From NCBI GenBank assembly GCA_963707875.1, contig CAVPRU010000003.1, positions 375,588 to 439,587 on the forward strand: DNA of 64,000 bases. The letters are read 5' to 3'. The notes beneath the pieces were generated by a model, which made no database searches, was not told where the DNA came from, and saw nothing but the letters and a program-made list of their open reading frames with translations. The translations under genes were made by a program, and so were the position numbers. Position 1 is the first letter of the stretch, and each line of letters opens with the position of its first letter. Positions 19,547 to 29,849 of this stretch are shown here, in pieces. This stretch comes from SZUA-320 sp963707875 (GTDB lineage: Bacteria > Gemmatimonadota > Gemmatimonadetes > Gemmatimonadales > GWC2-71-9).

Positions 19547-19579
19547 TTTGCCAGGTCTCAAGGGAAACCGCTACCTTTG
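19547..19579 (+). promoter_or_regulatory. Candidate Bacteroidetes-style promoter of the ParE toxin-antitoxin operon
   Basis: TTTG at 19547-19550 and TACCTTTG at 19572-19579 are separated by 21 bases, matching the TTTG-N19-21-TAnnTTTG consensus known from Bacteroidetes. The antitoxin ATG lies 28 bases downstream of the second box, leaving a short leader with a GGAG site. Assignment rests on the motif match and position only. Confidence 0.45.
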
Positions 19580-19606
19580 AGGCAGCACTTCCCTGGAGTG
19601 GACCCG

Positions 19607-19828
19607 ATGACCCGCGAAACCCTCGAAGCTCAGCTTCGCCGTTTGCGGCCGGAGGACCGGGCCCACCTCGCTCGCGTGCTCCTTGAAAGCCTCGACGACG
19701 AGCTGGAGCTCGACCCGGCGTGGCTGGAGGAGGCCGAGCGTCGGGCCGCGGAGTTGCTCGCTGGCACGGTGGAAGTAGTTCCAGCCGCAGACGCTTTCGC
19801 CAATGCCCGCCGCCGCCTCACCGGATGA
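19607..19828 (+). CDS. Addiction-module antitoxin (TIGR02574-like)
   Basis: 73 residues from ATG 19607, chosen because GGAG lies 8 bases upstream. The protein is short, acidic and helical (RRLRPEDRAHLARVLLESLD, then ELDPAWLEEAERRAAELLAG), the typical layout of the putative addiction-module component family, with WLEEAERRA as the best signature. It would bind and neutralise the ParE-type toxin encoded immediately downstream (ATGA overlap) and probably represses the operon. A truncated duplicate is found at 43.7 kb. Confidence 0.78.
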   Translation: MTRETLEAQLRRLRPEDRAHLARVLLESLDDELELDPAWLEEAERRAAELLAGTVEVVPAADAFANARRRLTG

Positions 19829-20139
19829 CCATTGGCTTTCACCCGCTTGCCAATCAAGAGCTTACCGAGGCCGGCCGGTTCTATGAGGCCCGGGCGGAGG
19901 GGTTAGGGTCGCGGTTTCTCGACGCCGCGGAGCGGGCCGTGCACCTGCTCGAGGCCCATCCCGAGTTGGGAAGGCCACTGTCGAAGTCCATTCGAGGCCT
20001 CCCCGTACCGCAGTTTCCGTACACCGTGGTGTATCGCGTCGAGTCAGACCGGACAAGAGCGCCCATCTTGCGGCTCCGCCGCAAGCGCCCTCGCAGCCGA
20101 AATCCGATCCGGGGCGAGATCGCCGACTACTACGATTGA
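19825..20139 (+). CDS. ParE/RelE-family toxin with altered C-terminus
   Basis: 104 residues from ATG 19825, overlapping the antitoxin stop as ATGA. It starts IGFHPLANQELTEAGRFYEA, typical of ParE toxins, and keeps SRFLDAAERAVHLLEAHPELG and the beta-hairpin PQFPYTVVYRVES. After ESDR the expected Arg/His-rich end (such as ILAVAHxRRRPGYW) is replaced by TRAPILRLRRKRPRSRNP and a long tail, so a frameshift or C-terminal exchange is likely and activity is doubtful. A partner antitoxin is upstream. Confidence 0.75.
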   Translation: MTIGFHPLANQELTEAGRFYEARAEGLGSRFLDAAERAVHLLEAHPELGRPLSKSIRGLPVPQFPYTVVYRVESDRTRAPILRLRRKRPRSRNPIRGEIADYYD

Positions 20140-20155
20140 GGTGATGGAGGACAGT

Positions 20156-20279
20156 ATGGTTCGCATTCCCACGCCTGGCCAAGTACTCTGGCACGACCGC
20201 GGACCTCTGGATGAACCCGCAGCTCCGCTGGGACCTCTATCATGCCCAGGCCGCCGAGGCTCGGGACTTGGACCGATGA
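20156..20279 (+). pseudogene. HigA-type antitoxin relic with internal deletion
   Basis: After a GGAGG site, ATG 20156 starts MVRIPT, a common HigA N-terminus, but the frame is soon lost. From 20160 a different frame reads RLAKYSGTTADLWMNPQLRW followed by DLYHAQAAEARDLDR and a stop at 20279, which is the C-terminal half of an XRE-type HigA antitoxin. The helix-turn-helix centre is missing, so this appears to be start plus end of the gene joined by an internal deletion of roughly 50 codons. The intact HigA at 63465 shows the matching order (RLARFFGTSDRFWLN). Confidence 0.65.
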
Positions 20280-20295
20280 CCGGCCGCCAGGCCTC

Positions 20296-22890
20296 ATGAG
20301 CCTCGAGCGCCTCAAAACAGCCCTGTCCGACAAGTACCTGATCGAGCGCGAGCTCGGCCAGGGCGGCATGGCCACGGTCTACCTGGCGCAGGACCTCAAG
20401 CACGACCGCAAGGTCGCCCTCAAGGTCCTCAAGCCCGAACTCGCCGCCGTGATCGGCGCCGACCGGTTCGTGGTCGAGATCAAGACCACGGCGGCGCTCC
20501 AGCATCCCCACATCCTGCCCCTGTTCGACTCTGGCACCGGCGACGGGTTCCTCTATTACGTCATGCCGTTCATCGACGGGGAAACGCTCCGCGCCAAGCT
20601 CGACCGGGAAACGCAGCTCGGCATCGACGAAGCCGTAAAGATCACCACGGCCGTCGCCGATGCTCTCGACTACGCCCACCGCCACGGCGTCATCCACCGC
20701 GACATCAAGCCCGAGAACATCCTGCTCCACGACGGCCGGCCCATGGTGGCCGACTTCGGCATTGCCCTCGCCCTGAGCGCGGCCGCCGGCGGCCGGATGA
20801 CCGAGACCGGCATGAGCCTCGGCACGCCGCACTACATGAGCCCCGAGCAGGCCACCGCCGAGAAGGAGATCACCGCCCGCTCCGACGTGTACTCGCTGGG
20901 CAGTGTGCTGTACGAGATGCTCACCGGCAATCCGCCGCACACCGGCGCCTCGGCCCAGCAGATCATCATGAAGATCGTGACCGAGGAGGCCGCTCCGGTC
21001 ACCGCGATGCGGAAGGCGGTGCCACCCAACGTGGCGGCCGCGGTCGCCAAGTCGCTCGAGAAGCTGCCGGCCGACCGGTTTGCCACGGCAGCAGAGTTCG
21101 GGGCCGCCCTCGCGGACCTCAACTTCGTCTCGACCTCCACCACGTGCAGTCTGCCGCGGGCCACCGCCGCAGCCGGCTGGCGACCATCGCACCATGGGTG
21201 TGGCCGGCGTGGCGCTGGTGGCCGGATTGCTGGCCGGCGCACGCCTGCTGGCCCCGAAGGCCGAGATCCGGCCCCTCCGTCTCTCGGTCCCGGTGCCTGC
21301 CGAGTCGCCGCCGGTGGCCATTCGACTCTCGCCCGACGGCGGGACCCTGGCCTACGTCAGTGGTCAGGGCGACCGCCTCTCGATCTACACCCGGCGGCTC
21401 GACGGGTTGCAGGCGAGCCGGCTCGAAGGGACGGACGATGCCTTCACCATCAGCTTCTCCCCCGACGGCCAGACGATCGCGTTTCTGGGCAGCACCGGCG
21501 GACCGCGCAAGGTGCCCAGCGCCGGCGGCGCGTCCATCGCCATCCCGGTCGAGGGTGGGATCGGCCTCACCGGGATCGAGTTTGCCGGACCCGACCGGTT
21601 CGTGGTGGCCACCGGGGGCGCCCTCGCCACCCTGGCGCCCAATGGTGCGCTGACCCGATTCGCGGTGCCGGACTCGGCCACCGGCAATACCGCCTGGGCC
21701 CTGGACCAGGTGCTCCCCGATGGCTGGGTCCTGGCGCGCTATTGGCGGGATCGGCGCCCACTGGGCCGGTCCTGGCGATCAATCCAGGGACCGGGAAGCG
21801 GGTGATGGTGCTCGACGTGGACGTGGCGTGGATCGGGTACGCTGACGGCCTGCTCCTCTGGGCGCTGGGCGACGGGACCCTGTTCGGAGCCCCGTGGGAT
21901 CTCAAGACCAAGGGCCCGGTGGGGCCCGGGACCCCGCTGGGGGCCACCGTGCTTTCGATTCTCGGGTTCCTGCCCCCGGTGACGGTGGGGTCCGGCGGAC
22001 TGGCGTATGTCCCGACCCAGCCGCGCGCGCTGGTCCGGGTATCGCGATCGGGCCAGGCTGCCGTGCTGCTCGGGACCGACCGGTCGTATCACAACCCGCG
22101 GGTGTCGCCGGACGGACGGCGCCTGTCGCTGGACTTTACCGAGCAGGAGCGTGACGTCTGGCTGTTCGACATCGCCGACTCCACCCTGACCCGGTTCGGG
22201 TTCGACTCTACCGCGCACGACGCCGAGTGGCTGCCCGACGGGAGCGGTCTGCTTTTCGTCGTGGCAACGGCCGGAATCTTCGGGGAGTACCGACGCCAGT
22301 TCGACAAGGGGGGGCGGGCGGATTCGGTGTTTGTCGGGACGGGCCAGCTCTCGATCCACGCCATTACTCGCGACCAGCGCACCGGCATCGGGGTGGTCGT
22401 CGAAGGCTCGACCTTCGACCTCGTCTCCATCGATCTCGACGACCCGGCGGGTGTCGACACCCTGCTGGGCACCCGCTACACGGAGGGGTGGCCCGCGCTC
22501 TCCCCCGACGAGCGGTGGCTCGCCTATCAGTCGGACGAGTCGGGTCGCATGGAGGTCTACCTCCGGGGCTGGCCGGATCTGGGATCCAAGGTGCAGGTGT
22601 CGCAGAACGGAGGCACCGAGCCGGCCTGGTCCCGCGACGGGAAGGAACTGTTCTACCGCTCCGGCGGAGGAGCGGAGCCGAAGCTGGTGTCGGCGACGAT
22701 CGTGGGCGGACGGGTCCAGACCCGGACGGAGCTGTTCGGCGTCGGCCGGTATGAGTTCGCCACGCCACACCGGAACTTCGACGTCTTTCCCGACGGCCGA
22801 TCGTTCGTCATGGTCCGGCAGGGCACGCCGGGACAGCTCGCGGAGATCGTCTACCTCCAGAACCTGTGGGGGCTGATGGCCGGGCGGTGA
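20296..22890 (+). pseudogene. Membrane Ser/Thr protein kinase with TolB-like propeller, three frameshifts
   Basis: ATG 20296 starts an intact Hanks-type kinase domain (residues ~10-275): glycine loop GQGGMATVYLAQD, catalytic HRDIKPENILL (about 134), VADFGIALAL (DFG) and GTPHYMSPEQA. Then the frame breaks near 21150 and 21190, around a transmembrane helix (VAGVALVAGLLAGARLL), and again near 21742. The outer part is a propeller with LSPDGGTLAYVS and VSPDGRRLSLDF repeats. All three shifts go the same way and together restore the original frame for the last ~370 residues. The kinase-TM-propeller design is characteristic of Gemmatimonadota and suggests sensing outside and phosphorylation inside. 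Confidence 0.85.
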
Positions 22891-22893
22891 GCG

Positions 22894-23676
22894 GTGGGCC
22901 CTCATCCTGCTCGATCCCGCGACCGGCTGGTCATTGCCCATCGCGGGGCCTCGGCGGAGGCGCCGGAGAACACCCTGCCGGCGTTCGAGCTGGCGGTCCG
23001 GCAGGGGTGTGACGCCTTCGAGCTGGATGTGCGGTTGACGAAGGACGGGGTGGCGGTGCTGATGCACGACCCCACCCTGGCCCGGACCTGTGGCAGTCCC
23101 GAGGCCGGTGGCGGACCTTACCTGGGACGAGGTCTGTGCCCGCGATGCCGGGGCGGGGTTCACCGCGGCGGATGGAAGCCATCCCTTTCGGGGGCCGAGG
23201 CATTCATCCGCCGGCGCTCTATCAGGTGCTTCGGGCCTTCCCCACCATGCCGATCCTGATCGAGTTGAAGGCCGTCGAGGCGCAGGACGAGGTGGCGGAG
23301 GTGCTGCTGGAGGAGCGGGCGGTGGAGCGGTGTGTGTCTGGCGTCGTTCCAGGACAAGGCACTCAGGGCCTTTCGGGAGCCGCCGTACCAGGTGGGGGCT
23401 AGCCGGCGGGATATTCTGGGACTATACGTCAGGGCGAGGTTGGGGTTGCGGGTGGAGCCGCGGTGTCTGTGCTATGCGGTACCGGACCGGTGGAAGGGGC
23501 GGGTGGAGGTTCCGAGGGTTGAGGTGGTGGCGGCAGCCCGGGAGGCGGGTGTCCCGGTGCATGTCTGGACGGTGGATGAGCCGGACCGGGCAGTGGAGTT
23601 GTGGGATCGAGGGGTGTCGGGGATCATCACCAATCGGCCGGGGCGGATTAGAGCGGCCTCCGCCCAGGTGCGGTAA
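22894..23676 (+). pseudogene. Glycerophosphodiester phosphodiesterase, three frameshifts
   Basis: GTG 22894 is 3 bases after the kinase stop. The frame carries the GDPD hallmarks IAHRGASAEAPENTLPAF and FELDVRLTKDGVAVLMHD (catalytic and metal-site residues). It then must shift near 23105 (PVADLTWDEVCARDAGAGF), near 23190 (GIHPPALYQVLRAFP, MPILIELKAVEA) and near 23332 (LASFQDKALRAF), after which GVPVHVWTVDE and GIITNRPG complete the barrel. The three shifts sum to a full codon. The enzyme would hydrolyse glycerophosphodiesters from phospholipids. A C-terminal duplicate fragment lies at 62.9 kb. Confidence 0.85.
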
Positions 23677-23762
23677 CTGGGTGTTGCCACCTGTCACCGC
23701 ATGCCACCCCAACCCGTCCCAACCAACAACCGCCTAGGCTGAGACAACCACCACCAACCCTT

Positions 23763-25466
23763 ATGAGCAAGTCTCCGTTCGCATTCGGTCGCATTCATTG
23801 GCCGCGGCACGCCCAGATCTTCCTCACGGTCTTCGTCGGCGGAGGATTGCTGACGGCCGCATACGCGGTGTTTGCCAACGGACAAGCTGTCAATCAGGCA
23901 CTGTGCGCACTCCGCCGTTGGGCGCTCGTCTATGCCGCGCTTCACTCGCTTGTGATACTTCTGGAATCATTGCTGCGCGGAACGTCGTCGCTCGTACTCC
24001 GTGCCTACTACGGCATCTGGGTCGGTGTCGTATTTCGGTATCTCCGCCGTGCGAGCGCTACAGCGGGGCGGCAACGCTGGCCCGCACGCGTTGCTCAGAG
24101 GATGATGCGCCAGTTGTACGACTGTGATACCGCATCATTGATACTCGACTCGATGGACGATAACGATGGTAAGCCGACCGTTATCCGCCGCCGTGATCTT
24201 GACGCCGACGGCTACCTCGAGGACAAGGCGTTCTCCGTTGTCGTACTCACTAATCGTCCGCTCATTCATGCCCGCACGAATCCCACAAGGCACGTTCTTG
24301 AGGTAGATCTGCGGAACCAATCCGCCGCGATCTATAACTCCGCAGGCAAGAACTTTCTTCGGTCGCGATACCTGCAATCACAACACCAAAAGGACGCCAA
24401 GTTGCAGGGTACCCGAATCGACACGTTTCTTAGGTCAGATCGTGCGGGTGAAAGCATCGCACTTGTTCCGCCCTTCCGCTGGGCCTCGGGCGGCGCAATA
24501 GGTATCGCTTCGTTAGACGGTAGCGAATGGGTGACGGTCTTCTTCCGGGGTGTGCATCCGATTGGTTGGAATGTTGCAAACGGGGCCTCGGAGCGGAGCG
24601 ACGAGTACAAGTCACTTCATCGCCTAATGTTGCGGGAGTTTGCCGAGGAGCTCATCGTTCTTGATCGGTACCCAATGGCCGACGATCCGCGGCCACTGAC
24701 CCACAAGGCGTTCCGACCTGCCGATCCGCTCCTGGAGGAGCTCCCTGATGACATCCGCCGCGAACTCACGAGCCGTCGGTTCACCGATCGCCATACACAC
24801 CTTCGACGAGCTCACGATCAACTGAACCTCTCCTCTCGAGAGGAGCTGACGATCGATCCTATCCCCACCCCGCACGCCGTCAGGATCGATTACCACGAGA
24901 GAGACGGCCGTACTTCGGCACCACCCTCAGAGAGAACAAACCTCGTCTTCTCGGTGAATCCAGGTGAACTTGGAATCGAAACGATCCGGTTCTATCGATA
25001 CACGCTCACGAGCACAGACTACCTCATGTTTGGAGAGATTCATGAGCGGGCCGATTTCCTGGTACGCGAGCCTGTTGGGTTGCTACGACTCGACTGGTTA
25101 CGGAGTCTGTTCGACGCGCACGACGGTTCGCTTGGGGTGGAGGTCTGGGATGAGGAGTATGCGGGTGGCAAGAGGCTTCCCCGCATTCCCTCTAGCGCGT
25201 ACCGCCTCTTCACGGCTGATAACGAACTTCGTGAGCGAAGGCTTGAGCATCTCAGAAAGTTGGGTAGAACCGCAACAAAGACCGATGAGATCGAGCTCCA
25301 GTTTCATGACACATGGCTCACGCGGTATCAGAGCGCTTTCACATCGCATGAGGGTGGGCATGGAGATGTGAATCCTGATGATGTGCCGTACTTGTGTACA
25401 CTCTGTCCCGTCACTTGGCGGTCGCTCGAAGCACTTTTTCGAACAGGATACGGACGTTCAGAATAG
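23763..25466 (+). CDS. Membrane-anchored protein with Nudix-like motif, lower-GC accessory gene
   Basis: 567 residues, intact. The N-terminus has two or three hydrophobic helices (AQIFLTVFVGGGLLTAAYAV near 18-38; LVYAALHSLVILLESLL near 50-68), then a soluble region. Around residues 277-300 the sequence SLHRLMLREFAEELIVL contains R-E-F-A-E-E-L, close to the Nudix core REUxEE, though the upstream Gly/Glu spacing is imperfect. Base and codon use are clearly less GC-rich than neighbours, suggesting transfer. Two N-terminal helices plus a Nudix-like domain recall the SMODS-associated NUDIX proteins of nucleotide-signalling conflict systems, but no cyclase is adjacent. Function is not established. 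Confidence 0.6.
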   Translation: MSKSPFAFGRIHWPRHAQIFLTVFVGGGLLTAAYAVFANGQAVNQALCALRRWALVYAALHSLVILLESLLRGTSSLVLRAYYGIWVGVVFRYLRRASATAGRQRWPARVAQRMMRQLYDCDTASLILDSMDDNDGKPTVIRRRDLDADGYLEDKAFSVVVLTNRPLIHARTNPTRHVLEVDLRNQSAAIYNSAGKNFLRSRYLQSQHQKDAKLQGTRIDTFLRSDRAGESIALVPPFRWASGGAIGIASLDGSEWVTVFFRGVHPIGWNVANGASERSDEYKSLHRLMLREFAEELIVLDRYPMADDPRPLTHKAFRPADPLLEELPDDIRRELTSRRFTDRHTHLRRAHDQLNLSSREELTIDPIPTPHAVRIDYHERDGRTSAPPSERTNLVFSVNPGELGIETIRFYRYTLTSTDYLMFGEIHERADFLVREPVGLLRLDWLRSLFDAHDGSLGVEVWDEEYAGGKRLPRIPSSAYRLFTADNELRERRLEHLRKLGRTATKTDEIELQFHDTWLTRYQSAFTSHEGGHGDVNPDDVPYLCTLCPVTWRSLEALFRTGYGRSE

Positions 25467-25534
25467 CCCAACGGCCGATCCGCGGAGCGTGGCACGAGGA
25501 TCTCTGACGGTGGTAAGCCTTTGGTTGCCCCATT

Positions 25535-25580
25535 GCCCTTCCCCCCTCCCCGATCCAACCTCACCTTCGCCGCGGAGGTA
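25535..25580 (+). repeat. 46-bp element matching the leader of the trypsin-nuclease gene
   Basis: Ungapped, 38 of 46 bases match 31335-31380, the sequence directly before the trypsin-nuclease start at 31384. Shared blocks are GCCCTTCCCCCCTCCCC, CACCTTCG/TACCTTCG and GGAGG. Here no gene follows, so it may be an orphaned promoter plus ribosome site. It lies in the otherwise gene-free 25467-25704 gap. Confidence 0.5.
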
Positions 25581-25704
25581 GCTACACCAGCGATACCGTT
25601 CCCCAAATCCACCATCGGTGAGAGAAACCTCCTCCCGTTCCCATTGCTAGGACCTCTAGGTCGCTGCAAAGCTCACCGGTTCGCCATCATTGTGCCCGAC
25701 CAGT

Positions 25705-28700
25705 TCACGGGGTTGAGTGGGGCATCGGGCCTCCCCAGACCACATCACCCTTGACCCCCTGCCACACTTCGACTGGCCCAAAGAGGAGCTGTGCCCCAAC
25801 ACTGTTCCCGGTCAGGGACACCTGGTACGGTTTATTCACCGGGAACCGACGGCCTGATCGCCACACCACCTTACCGTTGATGGCGATGCCACAGCTGTGA
25901 TCCGGGAAGAGCTGTATGCGGAGCCGAAACCACTGCCCCGAGCCAAATGGTGTGGGCACGGGCAGTTGGAGGCTCTCCGTCCATCTCCGCCCACCATAAG
26001 ACTGTGTAGGCCGAGCTCGGTCTCGGAGGCAGGGTACTTGGCGAGGCATTCCTCATTGCCCCACCTGGTGGGTGCCCGCCCACCGGTCGCGTGATCCCAC
26101 CCGTCGTAGTCCTGTGATCTCACACTCTGGAGCGTGACCACCACACTCTGCCAGAGAGTGGACGTAATTGCGGTGGACACCTGGACCTCCACCCCGGCAC
26201 CTAGGGTAGGGGTAACGTGAAACGCAGAATACACCCCACTCGGGAATGACCCATCACCGTTGGGGTTGAGACCACGGATCTTGTCGGGCCCCTGCACCAT
26301 GACCGGCCTGGGTGCTCCAAATGGGATCCAGACCGAGCTGTCCAGCCCACCCCACGTTTCATGAACGACCGTGGTCGCCGTCGCTCTGGTAACCCTGACA
26401 GGGAGCGTCTGCCGACGGCCTGCCGCCTCGACGAGGATCTCGGTGATCCCGATGTCTCGCGGCACAACTCTTCCCGAGTTGTCCACGACGACGACCACTG
26501 TGTCGGCCGGGACGAACTTCCACGCTGCCGGGGGCAGGTCTAGCGGTTCGTCATAGGCGTCGTAGGCAACCACAGCGACCGCCGCCGAGGCGTCAATCGG
26601 TACAAGCAGCGTGTCCACGAGGGCGGAGACTCGCTGGACGTAGCCCGGCCCGCGGCTGCCAACCCAGGCGAATGTTCCCCCGGGCTGCGCCCTCGCTACC
26701 CGGCGAGCAGCCGCGGCATTTCCCGTGGGCCAGACCAGCAGATCAACCGGGCCGCCGACTGTCTTGCCACAAATGCACGCCACCCAGCGGCCATCATCGC
26801 TGGCGCTGGCGCTCTGAACTGGGCCAGGATGGGCTACGCCAAGGCGCCCATCGTCAACACCCAACTCAAGTAGAACTCCACGATCACCGGATTCGGCGAG
26901 CACCAGAACAGTGCCAGGCCCAGACCAGCCGACAGGCACGAGTTTGCCGCGATGGTCTTCGAGCCGGCGACAGGCTGGGATCTGCGCCCACACAACTTGC
27001 ACGCATATCTGGGCGCGCCCCGTCCGGTAGTCCCGGCGGAGGAAGGCGATACGGGTACCATCAGGGGACCAGACGGGAAACTGCTCCATCTCGTCGGTGG
27101 CGGCGAACCTGACCACCGAGTCCGTCCCAACTGTCCAAAGCGCCAGATCGTAGTCGTAGTGGCCAGGCCGGGGCACCATCCACCTTGCGGTCGCAAAGGC
27201 CAGTTGCCGCCCATCGGGTGAGATGCGGCCATCACCGTCATCACGCGACGAAGAAAGGGCCCAATGACTTCCCAGTGAGGAGCCTTGGAACAGTTCGCTG
27301 GTAAGGTCGTTGTCTGCCCACCCTGTGCCATACCACCTGATGCCGGATGGATCGCGGTACACCCCCTGGACCAGACTGCGCGAGGCAAGCTGATCCCGCA
27401 CTCGGAGAACGCTGCCATTTGGCTGAAGGGGCAATCCAAACTCCCAATCTCCCAACGCCACCGGGACCGACCGGAAGGTGACAGTAGAGTCGCCCGGATC
27501 GGGTTCAATGAGCATCAATTCTGCGTTTTCGACTGGAAGGGCTACACCCTCACCCGAAAGGGCCAAGCCACTGCCCATGATGAGAGAGGCAATGACGGCG
27601 ACGGCTGCCCACGCCCGGTTGCTTGAGTGGAGTCCGATCCGTTGCCTCAGGGGAAGCCCTCGGACGAGAGCACGGGCAGCTGCTGGATCCTCATTCCCAT
27701 TGAATGCGATTGCGAGCTGCCGGTGCGCCCGCCGGTCGCCACGCTGGCGGGATGCCGCGATGAATCGCTGAAAGGCCGTGGCAGCCTCTCCATTATCCTC
27801 ACCGGCAATCAGGTGTCGCCCAGCCAGAAGGATATTCGCAGGCTCAGCCCCAGCGAGCGCGAGCTGCGCGCGTCCCAGTCGCCTATGGAGTTGTCGAGAT
27901 TCCTCCGGGGAGAGCATGCCCAGAGCGGCAATGCCAATCTCGTCGTGAAACGGCTCGTACCCCCTGAGGGTGCTCGTAACCAAACCCGCTATCTCAAGCT
28001 GGGTCAACTCGACCTCAAGGCGCCTGTCTTCCGTCCCCTCCGTGGCCATCAGGAGCCCGGACCCAACTGGGTACCCGGCAAGAGAACTGATCTGGAGCAG
28101 CCTCAGGGCCGGTGCCGACAAGGCTTCCAACCGGGCCCTGGTCACCTGACCATCGTCGAGGAGGGCACCCAATCCCAGTGGGTCTGGGCAACACCACACG
28201 CCACCCTCCAGCCCCAGGAAACACCGTTGGAGTGCCAGCCGCACAATTTCAAGCAGCAGAAACGGTGACCCCTCAGATGCCCTGTGCAGCCGCGCCAAGG
28301 CGCCCTGGGTCCGGTGGTCGTGAGTCGGCACGGCCCCCAGGCTCGTCAGGAATTCATGGGTGTGACCTTCGCTGAACGGGTGAAGAGTCAAGACCTCCAC
28401 AGACCCTGAGTGCGGTACTCGTGCAGGGACCGGGCGACCGGTGGTGATAATGAGGACTGGAATCCTGTCGAGTCGCCCAAAGGCTCCATCAAGCAGCCGA
28501 AAAGACGCCTCATCCGCCCAGTGCAGGTCATCAACAAACAGGGTGAAACCTTTCTCATCTGCGACGGCGAGAATCAGTTCATGTAACGCGGCAGTCCGGC
28601 GACGGAGCGCTTCGCTTCCAGTGGCCGGATCCGGCGGAGGGCTCATTCGCCCACTCAAGGAAGGATGAAGCGCAACTAGAGCTGCGGCGGCCCCCGGAGA

Positions 28701-29744
28701 TACCCCGGTGGCCCCTGGCAGTTTCCCGAGCACACGGGCGACCTCCCCGGCCAAGGCATACTCCAAGTAACGCTCCCCCGGCTGCGCCCGGACATGGACG
28801 GTCCTGGCGCCCTGTATCCGGAGGTTCGCTGAAACGTCCGCCAAGAGCCGGCTCTTCCCCAAGCCCGCAGGCGCTAGGAGGTGGAAATGCCGGAAGGTGC
28901 CGCACCGTGTCTGTCTCCACGCGGTGACGATGGCACTGTATTCCACCTCGCGCCCAACCAGCTCAGCAACCAATTCGCTCTCTGGAGGAGCCTCCTTCAC
29001 GGCCGTACCCGCTGTCTGCTTGGCTAGCCGCAATACCTCCTCAATGGCTGGTGATGGTCCCACACCTTCCTTCTGGAAGTACGCCGAGAGCTGGTCGGCC
29101 TCACTCCTCGCCAAGACCTCATTGCCGATTGCCAGTGACGTCTCGACAAGGAGCGCCCATCCATGCTCGTCCTCGGGGTCGGCCTCCCGGAGTCGTCTTG
29201 CCAGTGCGTGCGCTTCTCGAGCCTTACCCTGTTGGAGCCGACGGCGAGCCAGCGACCGAGACGCCGCAGAGAACTGAGACCGGAAACCCTGGCGCTTGAC
29301 GTCAACCCAGAACTCAAACCCCCTGGCCCCGGTCATCGGGCGGTGAAGGAAGAACGATGCGGAATAGGCGGAAATTGCTGACTCAAGGTCCTCACGATTG
29401 ATGGCGTGGGAAAACTTGTTGACATCCCCATCCAGAACCAGGGAGAGGGATACGTCCTCACCGCCGGTGATGCTGTTTCCTCCAAGGGTCTGCCTGAGCT
29501 GCCAGACCGTCTGGCGCAAGGCGTGACGGCCCCGCTCCTGACCGAAGTCCCGCCACAGCAGGTCGGTCAGGAAGGCTCGCGACGCTGAACGGCCGGGGGT
29601 GAGCGCCAGGTAGGTCACCAGCGCCAAGGGCTTCCCGACCGTGAGGAGAAGTGTCCCGTCTCCGGCGACAAGCCTCGGTTCCCCGAACGCGAGCAGCGTC
29701 AAACGAGCGTCAGAAGATGGCGTTACCAGTTGCTGGGGGGTCAT
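25705..29744 (-). pseudogene. Giant SARP/BTAD regulator: wHTH, BTAD, AAA ATPase, TM helix, propeller, ConA-like end (one frameshift)
   Basis: About 1,345 residues from ATG 29744. In order: a winged-helix/SARP domain (LLAFGEPRLVAGDGTLLLTV, RHALRQTVWQLRQTLGG), BTAD helices to about 250, an ATPase with Walker A APAGLGKSR (about 293) and Walker B TLFVDDLHWAD (about 401), one transmembrane helix (AVAVIASLIMGSGLAL, about 715), a TolB-like propeller (FPVWSPDGTRIAFLRRD) and an Ig-like plus concanavalin-like tail. The tail shifts frame near 25985-26010: the continuing frame reads LQLPVPTPFGSGQWFRLRI and ends at 25705. This couples an extracytoplasmic sensor to a cytoplasmic transcription factor. It is divergent from the lipoprotein at 29850, its likely target. 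Confidence 0.8.
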
Positions 29745-29849
29745 TTGACTGAATCCTGACAGGGGGTCCCTAGGATCTGCTACCCCTTGGTCAGCCACAC
29801 GACGAGACCGGGGGCAGCAACCTTCCAGACCCTTTCTTGAGGTGAAGCC
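29745..29849. promoter_or_regulatory. Divergent intergenic region between BTAD regulator and lipoprotein
   Basis: 105 bases separate the two divergent starts, so both promoters and any operator for the SARP-type regulator should lie here. The lipoprotein has a GAGGTGAAG ribosome site just before its ATG. I see no strong palindrome or direct repeat. Confidence 0.4.
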
